64,000 nt of DNA, taken from assembly GCA_041746105.1 (NCBI GenBank), contig JBGTHP010000032.1:62001-126000 (forward strand). Reading direction: 5' to 3'. The translations under genes and the position numbers were made by a program. Under the pieces are notes generated by a model, which was given only the letters and a program-made list of their open reading frames with translations, ran no database searches and was not told where the DNA came from. Source of the DNA: JBFHRE01 sp041746105 (lineage in GTDB: Bacteria > Actinomycetota > Acidimicrobiia > Spongiisociales > ZC4RG35). Positions 1 through 6,990 of this stretch are shown here, piece by piece (position 1 is the first letter of the stretch; the number at the start of each line of letters is the position of its first letter).

Positions 1-165
1 TCCGAGGTCGGCACGGCACCGATCGTCTATTGCGGATCCGGTATCACTGCCTGCCACAACCTCTTGGCAATGAGCATCGCCGGGATCGAGGGTGGAATGC
101 TCTATGAGGGCTCGTGGAGTGACTGGGCTGCTCAACCCCACCTGCCCTCCGAAACCGGCGCATGA
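1..165 (+). CDS. Sulfurtransferase (rhodanese/3-mercaptopyruvate type), C-terminal fragment
   Basis: The gene starts before the window; only the last 54 residues and the TGA at 163-165 are present. Frame 1 reads IVYCGSGITACHNLLAM, the active-site loop of tandem-rhodanese sulfurtransferases with the catalytic cysteine in a CGSGxTA context, followed by LYEGSWSDW, the conserved C-terminal strand and helix of the family. A CGSGVTA-type loop is typical of 3-mercaptopyruvate sulfurtransferase (sseA-like); CRKGVxA would be expected for thiosulfate sulfurtransferase. The family transfers sulfane sulfur from mercaptopyruvate or thiosulfate to thiol or cyanide acceptors. The stop overlaps the next start as ATGA, so the two genes are probably co-transcribed. 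Confidence 0.85.
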   Translation, partial: SEVGTAPIVYCGSGITACHNLLAMSIAGIEGGMLYEGSWSDWAAQPHLPSETGA

Positions 166-1130
166 TCGACAGGAAAACGCACGAGGCCGTCGAGGCATCG
201 AATACCGATGCGCTCATTCGCATCATCGACGGATGGTGTGCGAGTCGCTCGTGGGACCAACTGCTCGACCTGCGACCTTATCTCTCCGCCGCCGGTGAAC
301 GCGGCAAACAGTTGTGGGGGGTCGACGAGCACATTCGGTATCGGCTGGCCCTGGAGGGACCTGACGATTTGGCGGCGCTCGCCGTGGCGGAAGGTCCTGC
401 CCGATTCACCCTCGGGCCTTTGACCGAGGTTGTCGCCCAGGGCCACAGCTGGAAATCGCTCGAGTCGCACCTCGGGTTCGGCCCGCACCGGACGCTGGTC
501 GCTCAGGAAAGGGTTCTTCGCGGAGAGACCGTCGACCAGGGCGACCTGGACACGGAGCTGCCTCTTGACCTCCAGCCCTTCGAACCTCCATACCCCCTTG
601 CCGACTACTCATCTGACCGCGCCGAGTTCCCGACCCCGCCAATTGAACGATTCGAGTGGTTTGCCCTGCCCCCTGGGGGCGAACCTGCCGATGACTTCGA
701 CTCGATCGAGGCGCTCGAACACCTGGTGACACCATGGATCAACGAATCGACCGGCCGCGTCGACGTGAGGGCCGTCGAAGGCACAGCACTTTCGGCGATC
801 GGCGCACTGGGTATCCACAACGCCGGCGTAGTCCAGATTCCGGCATCAACCGCCCTGGCCTGGATGGGGTGGGCGGCGTCTTCTGGCGGCGCCCATGGCC
901 GGCGCCGTGGAGCGTCCGTCGGTCGAGTGGCGGCATGGTGGGCTGCAGCGTCCATGGCTTCGATGGACTGGCCTCCAGAACCCGAGGAGTTTGCCGAGGT
1001 GCTGGATGAGTTCGAATGGCTCCTCTTCACTGACGGCGACGACACCGGCTGGTCGCTGCGGCTTGCGGCGGCCGACCCGAGCCACGGTCTTGCCTGGGCT
1101 ATCTCGGCAATAGACACTCCACCGGTCTGA
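162..1130 (+). CDS. Hypothetical protein, 322 aa
   Basis: I do not recognise this family. The ATG at 162 overlaps the TGA of the sulfurtransferase gene (ATGA), which argues for translational coupling. The protein is soluble and acidic, with no signal peptide or clear membrane segment. The first ~85 residues look helical (DALIRIIDGWCASRSWDQLLDL). A proline-rich, acidic middle (about 125-190) is followed by an Ala/Gly/Trp-rich C-terminal part (about 210-300) that reads like the small-residue core of a globular domain. GC-rich third codon positions and the tight junction support a real gene. No function is proposed. Confidence 0.75.
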   Translation: MIDRKTHEAVEASNTDALIRIIDGWCASRSWDQLLDLRPYLSAAGERGKQLWGVDEHIRYRLALEGPDDLAALAVAEGPARFTLGPLTEVVAQGHSWKSLESHLGFGPHRTLVAQERVLRGETVDQGDLDTELPLDLQPFEPPYPLADYSSDRAEFPTPPIERFEWFALPPGGEPADDFDSIEALEHLVTPWINESTGRVDVRAVEGTALSAIGALGIHNAGVVQIPASTALAWMGWAASSGGAHGRRRGASVGRVAAWWAAASMASMDWPPEPEEFAEVLDEFEWLLFTDGDDTGWSLRLAAADPSHGLAWAISAIDTPPV

Positions 1131-1160
1131 TCGCTGCAGAACAGGAAGCGTCGTTGACTT

Positions 1161-2282
1161 TCAGAATGAGTGCAACCGCCGCACCAGTCCCGGCAGCTTG
1201 CGAATGGTGTAGATCAACGCTCTTCTGGACACAAGCGGCGCTACGGGGGCAAGAGTCACATGTTCGAGACCGGCCGCGCGCAGCTCTGTCAGCTTCTCCA
1301 ACACCTGATCCGTCGATCCCCACAACAGATAAGAGGACACCATGTCTTCGGGGACAGCGTCGATCGCGGCCAACATTTCGGATCGACCGTACCGGGCCGG
1401 TACAAAATCGACCATGCCCCCGAACCCTGCACCCAGCGGGTGGACCAACCCGCTTCGTTGCCAGAGACGGTCAGGGGCAAGCAGCGCCAGGAAACGAATG
1501 GCCGGGTGTGCGAGCCATCTACGGGCCATGTCCTCGTTGGGAGCTGCAAGGTAGAAGACCTGCATGCCGGCCGTGATTCCGGCTCCGTCCCTTCCTTCAC
1601 GATTGGCGGTGTCGCGGATGGTGGCGAGAGCTGAGGCGTAGTCGCCGGGGGTCATCGGCAGCGTCGGGTACCAACCGTCTCCGAATCGAGCGGTGAGTTC
1701 GAGCATCCTCGGTCCATGGGCGGCGATCCATATTTCAGGGATGCCTCCCGGTCCCGGAGCAAGATCCAAAATCGCTCGCTCGAGTTGATAGAACTCGCCG
1801 TCGAAGTCGACAGGACCTCTCGAATCGAAGCACAACCGAACCACCTGGAGTGCCTCCTCGAGGCGCGAGACCGGTCTGTCGAAAGAAAGCCCGTAAGGAT
1901 CTGTGTTCTCCGCCTCACCGGCGCCGATACCGAGGATGAATGGCCGGCGCGAGATATGGGAGATGGTCAAGGCGGACTGGGCAAGCAAAACCGGATGCCG
2001 TCGGATCGGTTCTGTGACGCCAACCCCGAGACGCAAACTCCGATTCCGGCCGGCAACATAACCTGCCATCACCTGCCAGTCGTAATAGGCGTCAGCCGAA
2101 CCACCACCGCGCGCAAGCCATGAGAAATCACCGGTCCACAATTCGGGAGGAAACCAACCGGTGAAGTGGTCGAGGATCCAGACCGAATCGACCCCCATCA
2201 CTCTGGCCACACGTGTCATCAATCGATTCCGCCACAACGGCGGGGAGGTCCCGATGTTCACCCCAACTGTTAGAGCCGACAC
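1161..2282 (-). CDS. LLM-class flavin-dependent oxidoreductase (F420/luciferase-like)
   Basis: A 373-aa bacterial-luciferase-fold TIM-barrel protein. Recognisable features are the N-terminal strand MSALTVGVNIGTSPP, the segment VDSVWILDHFTGWFP, LRLGVGVTEPIRRHPVLLAQSALTISHIS (a classic luciferase-like motif), RPFILGIGAGEAENTDPYG and PEIWIAAHGPRMLELTARFGDGWYP. Families with this pattern bind FMN or coenzyme F420; in actinobacteria they are often F420-dependent, as in the methylenetetrahydromethanopterin-reductase/FGD-like group. The substrate cannot be read from sequence. It stands alone on the minus strand, 20 bp downstream of the molybdoenzyme gene, so the two may share a transcript. Confidence 0.85.
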   Translation of the reverse strand: MSALTVGVNIGTSPPLWRNRLMTRVARVMGVDSVWILDHFTGWFPPELWTGDFSWLARGGGSADAYYDWQVMAGYVAGRNRSLRLGVGVTEPIRRHPVLLAQSALTISHISRRPFILGIGAGEAENTDPYGLSFDRPVSRLEEALQVVRLCFDSRGPVDFDGEFYQLERAILDLAPGPGGIPEIWIAAHGPRMLELTARFGDGWYPTLPMTPGDYASALATIRDTANREGRDGAGITAGMQVFYLAAPNEDMARRWLAHPAIRFLALLAPDRLWQRSGLVHPLGAGFGGMVDFVPARYGRSEMLAAIDAVPEDMVSSYLLWGSTDQVLEKLTELRAAGLEHVTLAPVAPLVSRRALIYTIRKLPGLVRRLHSF

Positions 2283-2302
2283 CGCCCCATTCTAAATCTC
2301 TG

Positions 2303-3844
2303 TCAGTTGACGATCACTCTGATGGTGTGATGACCGGTGGCTCCGTCCGGAGCCGGTTTACGGATCTGATCGGTCTGAGTGACACCACCCGAATCCGTGG
2401 CCCGCACCGAAATCGCATAACTCCCCGGCGCCGGGTCCCAAGGCATCTTCCACTGAACCCAGGCGTCTTTTGTGAGCGGTTCCGATAACTCAACCGGCTG
2501 CCATTGACCTTCATCGATCCTCACCTCAACGGCGCTCAATCCGACGTTCGGCGCCCAGGCCACGCCTGCGATGGCGGTCAACCCACGCTCGATCGTCGTG
2601 TTTGCTCTCGGTGTGTCGATCCTCGATTGTGTCTTGACCGGGGCTTCCTTCGCCCAGCCCCGCGGAATCCAATAGGCATCAAAACCATCCCAGGTGGTCA
2701 ACTCGATCTCCGAGAGCCACTTGGTCGCCGAAACGTACCCGTAGAGTCCCGCCACGACGAGCCGAGCCGGGAAGCCGTGATCAAATGGGAGCGGTTCGTC
2801 GTTCATGCCGACGGCCAACAATGCTTCACGCCCATCAAAGGCGGCCTCTACCGGAAAACCGACCGTGAAACCGTCGACCGAACGCGCAACGATCTGCTCC
2901 GCGCCCTCTTGAACCCCCGCCCGAGTGAGGAGGTCGGCCAGCGAATGGCCGAGCCATTTCGCGTTGCCGACCAAACGCCCGCCCACTTCGTTGGAGACAC
3001 ACGAGAGCGTGACATAACGCTCGACCATCGGCATCCCCAAGATTTCGTCGTACGTCAACGTGAGTGGTCGGTCCACCATCCCGGTCACGGTCAACGTCCA
3101 GGTGGAAAGGTCGACTTGCGGCGGATTGAAAGGAGCCGTGTCGATCCGATAAAACCGGTCGTTGGGCACTACCAACGGGGAAAGACCCTCGACCTCGAAC
3201 TCGTTGGCAGGACCGGGCGCCGCCACAACCTCGTAGGGCTTGGGCAGAATCACCTCGTCACGGCGAGCCAGCATCTGACGAGCCCGTTCAGCCAGAAAAC
3301 GACCCCCGGCGGCGGCGAGCACGGCGAGTCCAAGGAGAGCACCGGCCTGGGCCAGCAACCGGCGCCGCCCCTGATCTGTCTCCGATGGGGTGCGCGCCAT
3401 CAGCATCCAAGATCCGTACCCGATAAGAGCCGCCACCACTCCATTCACGAGTGCAGGGGTCAAATCGTTCAATGGCGAGCGAGCTGTCGCCCATGCCGCA
3501 AAGAGCCCGAACAGTCCAAACAACAACAATGCGGTCCGCCTGCGGGCAAACGAACCGATCACGATGGCAACCACCACTATCCCGATGCCGAGGACCAATT
3601 TGTCGTAGGTGCCGAACGTCCTGATGGCGAAGTCTTTGATCGGCTTGGGAACCGTGTCGATCACAAACGTGGCCACCCCTGCGACGAGGGATGGGATGCC
3701 GGAAAAAAGACCGGCCAGGAGTTCGGATGCGGCTAGCGCAACTGCGACCGCAATCGAGCCGGCCAGGGCCATGGCGGCTTTGGCGCCATCCTTTTTTGTC
3801 GGGTTGTCCGAAAGCGCAGTTTCGGGCGCGGCTTGTACGTCCAT
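2303..3844 (-). CDS. Membrane-anchored sulfite-oxidase-family molybdopterin oxidoreductase
   Basis: A 513-aa protein if it starts at the ATG at 3844 (MDVQAAPETAL); a longer reading frame would run into the divergent azlC gene and lose its sense. About residues 20-190 hold five or six hydrophobic helices, including one after an RRRLLAQAG basic stretch that leads into the periplasmic part. Residues ~230-390 are the Oxidored_molyb (sulfite oxidase) domain, with LSCVSNEVGG supplying the conserved Mo-ligating cysteine. Residues ~400-513 match the Ig-like Mo-co dimerisation domain (WAPNVGLSAVEVRIDEGQW). The family oxidises sulfite or reduces S- and N-oxides. Having several N-terminal membrane helices rather than a Tat signal is a distinct architecture. 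The substrate is unknown. Confidence 0.87.
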   Translation of the reverse strand: MDVQAAPETALSDNPTKKDGAKAAMALAGSIAVAVALAASELLAGLFSGIPSLVAGVATFVIDTVPKPIKDFAIRTFGTYDKLVLGIGIVVVAIVIGSFARRRTALLLFGLFGLFAAWATARSPLNDLTPALVNGVVAALIGYGSWMLMARTPSETDQGRRRLLAQAGALLGLAVLAAAGGRFLAERARQMLARRDEVILPKPYEVVAAPGPANEFEVEGLSPLVVPNDRFYRIDTAPFNPPQVDLSTWTLTVTGMVDRPLTLTYDEILGMPMVERYVTLSCVSNEVGGRLVGNAKWLGHSLADLLTRAGVQEGAEQIVARSVDGFTVGFPVEAAFDGREALLAVGMNDEPLPFDHGFPARLVVAGLYGYVSATKWLSEIELTTWDGFDAYWIPRGWAKEAPVKTQSRIDTPRANTTIERGLTAIAGVAWAPNVGLSAVEVRIDEGQWQPVELSEPLTKDAWVQWKMPWDPAPGSYAISVRATDSGGVTQTDQIRKPAPDGATGHHTIRVIVN

Positions 3845-3934
3845 GGTTGAGAATGTACGGCTTTCTGCGTCCCAGCCCAAGGCGGCGGCCCGGATGTTTC
3901 GCAGCTGTTCACACTCGCCTACCCTCGCCTGCCC

Positions 3935-4594
3935 ATGTCCAAGCAGGTCATTCGCAACAAAGCGCTGGTGATCGGACTGTCCACCGTGCCGTTTGGACTT
4001 GCATTCGGAGTTGCCTGCGCCGAGGCCGGCCTCCGCTGGTGGGAGGCGTCGGGATTTTCGTTGTTGGTCTTTGGGGGTAGCGCCCAATTCGCGGCAGTTG
4101 GAGTGCTGGCCGATGGCGGAACGGTGGCGGCCGCGATTGTGGGGGGAGCGCTCCTCAACCTCCGATCCTTGGCCTTTGGGCTGCTTCTGGCGCCTGCATT
4201 AAAAGGGCCACTTTGGTGGCGAGCGCTCGTCGCTCAATGGATGATCGACGAGTCGACCGCAGTAGCGACAAGCATTGAAGACGTGGCACTGAGACGCTAC
4301 GGATATCTCGCCGGAGGCATTTCTGTCTTCGTACTCTGGAACATCTCGACCCTGATCGGGGTGGTCGGGGCAGCCTCGATGGGGGACATGGTGCAGACCT
4401 TGGGACTCGATGCCACCATCCCCGCAGCTTTTCTGGCCTTGATATGGCCGCGCTTGCTCGACGCCGACCATCGGCGAGTGGTCCTGGTCGGCGCAGTCAT
4501 CGCCGCCATCCTCGTGCCGATAGCACCGCCCGGAATACCGATAATTGCTGCCGCACTCGCCGTGTTCGCCTCCCGCACCGCGGCTAGACCATGA
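3935..4594 (+). CDS. azlC: AzlC family branched-chain amino acid exporter, large subunit
   Basis: A 219-aa polytopic protein with about six hydrophobic segments. It carries the AzlC hallmarks: PFGLAFGVACAEAGLRWWEA, FSLLVFGGSAQFAAVGVLA and ALLNLRSLAFGLLLAP near the N-terminus, then WMIDESTAVA. AzlC and AzlD form a two-component exporter for branched-chain amino acids and analogues, first characterised in Bacillus subtilis as azaleucine resistance. The start at 3935 lies 90 bp from the divergent molybdoenzyme start, so 3845-3934 must hold both promoters. The stop overlaps the start of azlD by 4 bp (ATGA). Confidence 0.9.
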   Translation: MSKQVIRNKALVIGLSTVPFGLAFGVACAEAGLRWWEASGFSLLVFGGSAQFAAVGVLADGGTVAAAIVGGALLNLRSLAFGLLLAPALKGPLWWRALVAQWMIDESTAVATSIEDVALRRYGYLAGGISVFVLWNISTLIGVVGAASMGDMVQTLGLDATIPAAFLALIWPRLLDADHRRVVLVGAVIAAILVPIAPPGIPIIAAALAVFASRTAARP

Positions 4595-4899
4595 CTGCGG
4601 CCACCATCACGTTTCTCGGTCTGGGGGCGGTCAGCTACATCCTGAAGGCCGCAGGACCGGTGCTGCTGGGCGGGCGCCCGATGCCAGAGAGCTTCAGCCG
4701 GCTGGCCACCTTGGTTCCGGGCCCTTTGCTCGCTGCTCTGGTCCTGGTCTGGTCGACCGTCGACGCAGGCCGGTTTGTTTTGGACGCCCGACTGGCCGGA
4801 GTGGCTGCCGCTGCGATCGCGCTGCGGTTCAGGGCCAACTTCCTCGTCACCGTGATTGCCGCCGCCGTCGCCACGGCGGTGGTGCGACAGCTGTCCTGA
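4591..4899 (+). CDS. azlD: AzlD family branched-chain amino acid exporter, small subunit
   Basis: A 102-aa membrane protein with three to four hydrophobic helices. TFLGLGAVSYILKAAGPVLLGGRPMPESFSRLATLVPGPLLAALVL matches the AzlD family (size about 100 aa, conserved aromatic/Pro-Gly region near residue 30-45). Its ATG overlaps the azlC stop as ATGA, so translation is coupled and a 1:1 complex is likely. It ends 16 bp from the convergent stop of the sigma-factor partner gene. Confidence 0.87.
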   Translation: MTAATITFLGLGAVSYILKAAGPVLLGGRPMPESFSRLATLVPGPLLAALVLVWSTVDAGRFVLDARLAGVAAAAIALRFRANFLVTVIAAAVATAVVRQLS

Positions 4900-4914
4900 T
4901 CCGACCCACGCCCG

Positions 4915-5697
4915 CTATTCCTCCAAGGATTCGACCCGACGGAGGCTCTTGGCGATCTCCACCAGGGGATCATCGCCCGCTTCAGACCAGATCTGATAGA
5001 GGCAGCCTTCTCCAGGCAGAGACAATTCGCCGAGTCTGCGCGGATTGGACTCATCGAATCCTTCGCCGCCCCAGCCGAAGACGGTTCCATCATCGAATCG
5101 GATCCGGTTGGGCCAGCGGATGCCGACATCGGCCGGCGCCATGACCGCCGCTCCGGCAATGCCGAACAGGGAACGCTGATCCGATGAGTCATATGCCACA
5201 GCCCAACCATCCGAGAAGTTGGCTGCTCGTATTCCAGACCAGTCGAAGAGGAACTCCGAGAACAGCCCGGAGCACCATTCCCGGTTGGCTGCTTTGCGCC
5301 ACTCCTCGGCAAGGACGGCGGGAACCTGATCAGATCTCAGCGGCGGTTGATTCCACGGCGCAGGCACACCGTCTTCGAGGAAATCGATGACCGGCTGCGA
5401 GTCGGTCGTGGCGCTCGGCTTAATGGTGGTCGTAGGCACAACCCGAGGCGTCGAGTCCGGCCCGGTGGAGGTGGCCGGGAACGACCCTGTGTCGGGGGTT
5501 GCAACCGGGCTGATGCGATCGTCGCCGTCGAGGACTGCTGCAGTTCCGATGCCGATGATAAGGACCACTACCGCCGCTACCGGTGCCCACACCCATCCGG
5601 GGCGAACGCCCCGTGTCGAACCCGCCAGCGACTCCTCAAGGTCCTCCCAGAACGTTGGCCCGTGCTCTGGTACCTCGAGAGATTCGAAATCAGACAT
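4915..5697 (-). CDS. Single-pass membrane protein, probable ECF sigma partner (anti-sigma-like)
   Basis: A 260-aa protein whose start overlaps the end of the ECF sigma gene by 8 bp. The cytoplasmic N-terminus is short and acidic and contains EHGPTFWEDLEESL. A single transmembrane helix (about residues 37-60, VWAPVAAVVVLIIGIGTAAVL) is followed by a Thr/Pro-rich linker and a ~150-residue extracytoplasmic domain with several Trp and two Cys. Position and topology fit a membrane anti-sigma factor or signal sensor. No zinc-type HxxxCxxC anti-sigma motif is visible, so the anti-sigma role is inferred from context. The outer domain resembles nothing I recognise. Confidence 0.75.
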   Translation of the reverse strand: MSDFESLEVPEHGPTFWEDLEESLAGSTRGVRPGWVWAPVAAVVVLIIGIGTAAVLDGDDRISPVATPDTGSFPATSTGPDSTPRVVPTTTIKPSATTDSQPVIDFLEDGVPAPWNQPPLRSDQVPAVLAEEWRKAANREWCSGLFSEFLFDWSGIRAANFSDGWAVAYDSSDQRSLFGIAGAAVMAPADVGIRWPNRIRFDDGTVFGWGGEGFDESNPRRLGELSLPGEGCLYQIWSEAGDDPLVEIAKSLRRVESLEE

Positions 5698-6223
5698 CTT
5701 CTCCCCCTTCGAGTTTCTGGCGGAGCTGACTTCTCGCCCTGGACAGCCGGCTGCGGACCGTTCCCACCGAGACTCCGATCACCGCGGCCGCCTCGGCGTA
5801 GTCGAACCCGGCCCCATCGATCAGCAGCACAACCTGGCGATGGTCGTGACCGAGCTGTGCGAGGGCTCGACCGAGATCCAATCGGCTCACCGCCGCGGAT
5901 TCCATTTGCCCAAGGTCCCTTACATCGAAGTCGAGGGTTCGGTGCGAACGCCGCGACCGGATGGCGTCGATGGAGGTGTTGCGGGCGATACGAAACAGCC
6001 ACGTCCGCAACGACGCGTCGCCTCGGAAACCCTTCAGCGAACGGAAGGCCTTTATATAGACCTCCTGGAGGACGTCGTCCATGGCGTGGCGATCTGCCAG
6101 CAACCGATAGGTGAAGCTACGGAGTTCCTTGTCGTGCGGTTGAATGAGACGCATGAACGCATGGGCGTCACCTTGTCGCGCCCGATCGAGATCTGAAAGC
6201 TCAATGTCCATCGTCGAGATCAT
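5690..6223 (-). CDS. ECF-type RNA polymerase sigma factor
   Basis: A 177-aa sigma-70 family protein with only regions 2 and 4, as in ECF sigmas. Region 2 spans about residues 22-92 (DVLQEVYIKAFRSLKGFRGDASLRTWLFRIARNTSIDAIRSRR). Region 4 spans about 115-170, with the helix-turn-helix DYAEAAAVIGVSVGTVRSRLSRARSQLRQ. The start may be ATG 6223 or ATG 6211; neither has a good Shine-Dalgarno sequence, and a candidate ECF promoter ends only 12 bp upstream of 6223, so the message may be nearly leaderless. It overlaps the downstream membrane partner gene, the usual sigma/anti-sigma order. Confidence 0.92.
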   Translation of the reverse strand: MISTMDIELSDLDRARQGDAHAFMRLIQPHDKELRSFTYRLLADRHAMDDVLQEVYIKAFRSLKGFRGDASLRTWLFRIARNTSIDAIRSRRSHRTLDFDVRDLGQMESAAVSRLDLGRALAQLGHDHRQVVLLIDGAGFDYAEAAAVIGVSVGTVRSRLSRARSQLRQKLEGGEDV

Positions 6224-6235
6224 GTCCTGGATACC

Positions 6236-6261
6236 GACGAAACCGAAACCTGATTCGTTCC
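6236..6261 (-). promoter_or_regulatory. Candidate ECF-type autoregulatory promoter of the sigma gene
   Basis: On the minus strand GGAAC (6261-6257) and CGTC (6239-6236) are separated by exactly 17 bp. GGAAC-N16/17-CGTC is the textbook ECF-sigma promoter. It sits directly upstream of the ECF gene, which supports autoregulation. The expected transcription start falls only a few bases before the ATG at 6223. The match is seen in sequence; its use is inferred. Confidence 0.6.
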
Positions 6262-6543
6262 AAGCCGGTCAACCCCGGCGATGTTGGAGGGAGGCGGTGG
6301 CAAATCGATGGCTGCTCGCTCGAGGTGCCGTTGCCACGGCTCGCCCTCGGATATCGGACCGCTCGGATGGAAAAAGGGTGCGCGAAATTCGCTTTCCTGT
6401 CGAGTTTTCGCGCCCCTGGCATCTTGGTCTATGTTGCCGATGTCACCGTTGGATCTCTGGATAGGCGCTCGCGACTGCTCGCGAAATCTCCCACGGGAAA
6501 ACGTTGCGGAACAACAGTTGTGTAATTACAGTCACGTGCCCAT
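6262..6543. other. Intergenic stretch between sigma gene and nrdJ, likely promoter region
   Basis: No credible coding frame was seen; ORFs here lack Shine-Dalgarno sites and family resemblance. Near the right end, TTGCGG (6504-6509) and TACAGT (6527-6532) with a 17-bp spacer make a plausible housekeeping promoter for nrdJ. It overlaps an 11-bp palindrome ACAACAGTTGT and lies just upstream of the NrdR boxes. The rest (6262-6500) shows nothing I can interpret. Confidence 0.35.
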
Positions 6544-6590
6544 CCCCTAGATGTGGTGTCCGAATCGGAATGGACCACAACATCTAGTGG
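6544..6590 (+). promoter_or_regulatory. Tandem NrdR boxes upstream of nrdJ
   Basis: Two 16-bp sites match the NrdR consensus acaCwAtATaTwGtgt: box 1 at 6544-6559 (cccCTAgATgTgGTGT) and box 2 at 6575-6590 (ccACAAcATcTAGTGg). They start exactly 31 bp apart, about three helical turns, which is the spacing reported for NrdR-regulated promoters. Because each box is palindromic, the pair also reads as a long imperfect inverted repeat. NrdR is the nucleotide-sensing repressor of ribonucleotide reductase genes, and the next gene is nrdJ. Confidence 0.8.
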
Positions 6591-6637
6591 TTGAGACAAG
6601 GATTAGAGGTCAAATTTGGGAATTGTCACGACCGGCA

Positions 6638-6703
6638 CCAGTCACAACCCAGAACAGCACGACCCATAACAGGACGGCCCGGACCAGTCACAACTCAGAA
6701 CAG
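6638..6703 (+). repeat. 20-bp direct repeat pair in nrdJ leader
   Basis: Two 20-bp copies of CCAGTCACAACyCAGAACAG lie at 6638-6657 and 6684-6703, differing at one base, with a 46-bp period. They are in a C/A-rich, T-poor stretch (about 6620-6860) with no credible reading frame. Confidence 0.7.
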
Positions 6704-6773
6704 GGCCTCAACCAGAGGCCGCCAACCAGGCACAACCGCACCACAGACCAGCAGGTCGGTCGTGAAACCGGAT

Positions 6774-6808
6774 AACCCAGCCGAGACAACCCAGCCGAGA
6801 CAACCCAG
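6774..6808 (+). repeat. 14-bp tandem repeat (2.5 copies) in nrdJ leader
   Basis: The unit AACCCAGCCGAGAC occurs at 6774-6787 and 6788-6801 and as a half copy to 6808, with no mismatches. It shares the 14-bp period, but not the sequence, of the second array further downstream. Confidence 0.8.
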
Positions 6809-6866
6809 AAAAAACAAGGCAACACGGTCCAAGGTCGAACGAGCGCACCAGCGTGAAGCACCGGCA

Positions 6867-6921
6867 GGATCCAGGTAACGGGATCCAGGTAACCGGATCC
6901 AGGTAACGGGATCCAGGTTGG
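6867..6921 (+). repeat. 14-bp tandem repeat (about 4 copies) just upstream of nrdJ
   Basis: The unit GGATCCAGGTAACs occurs at 6867, 6881 and 6895, with a degenerate fourth copy from 6909. Each unit carries a GGATCC palindrome, so alternative hairpins between copies are possible. The array ends about 70 bp before the nrdJ start codon, inside the presumed 5' untranslated leader. Confidence 0.85.
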
Positions 6922-6990
6922 GGGGAAAAACTCCCGGCCGGGACGAGATAGCAGGCATCAGGACAGCGGAGAGAGGGAACAACCATCAAC

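Noticed and set aside
3845..4087. N-terminal extension of the sulfite-oxidase-fold protein to 4087
   Set aside because: The extra 81 residues overlap azlC on the other strand and are not protein-like; ATG 3844 is preferred.
6591..6878. A 95-aa ORF in the nrdJ leader
   Set aside because: Low-complexity Pro/Thr/Arg/Gln composition from the C/A-rich repeats, and no ribosome-binding site.
6224..6990. Cobalamin riboswitch upstream of the B12-dependent reductase
   Set aside because: No GCCACTG-type B12 box or matching core was found by eye; a covariance search would settle it.
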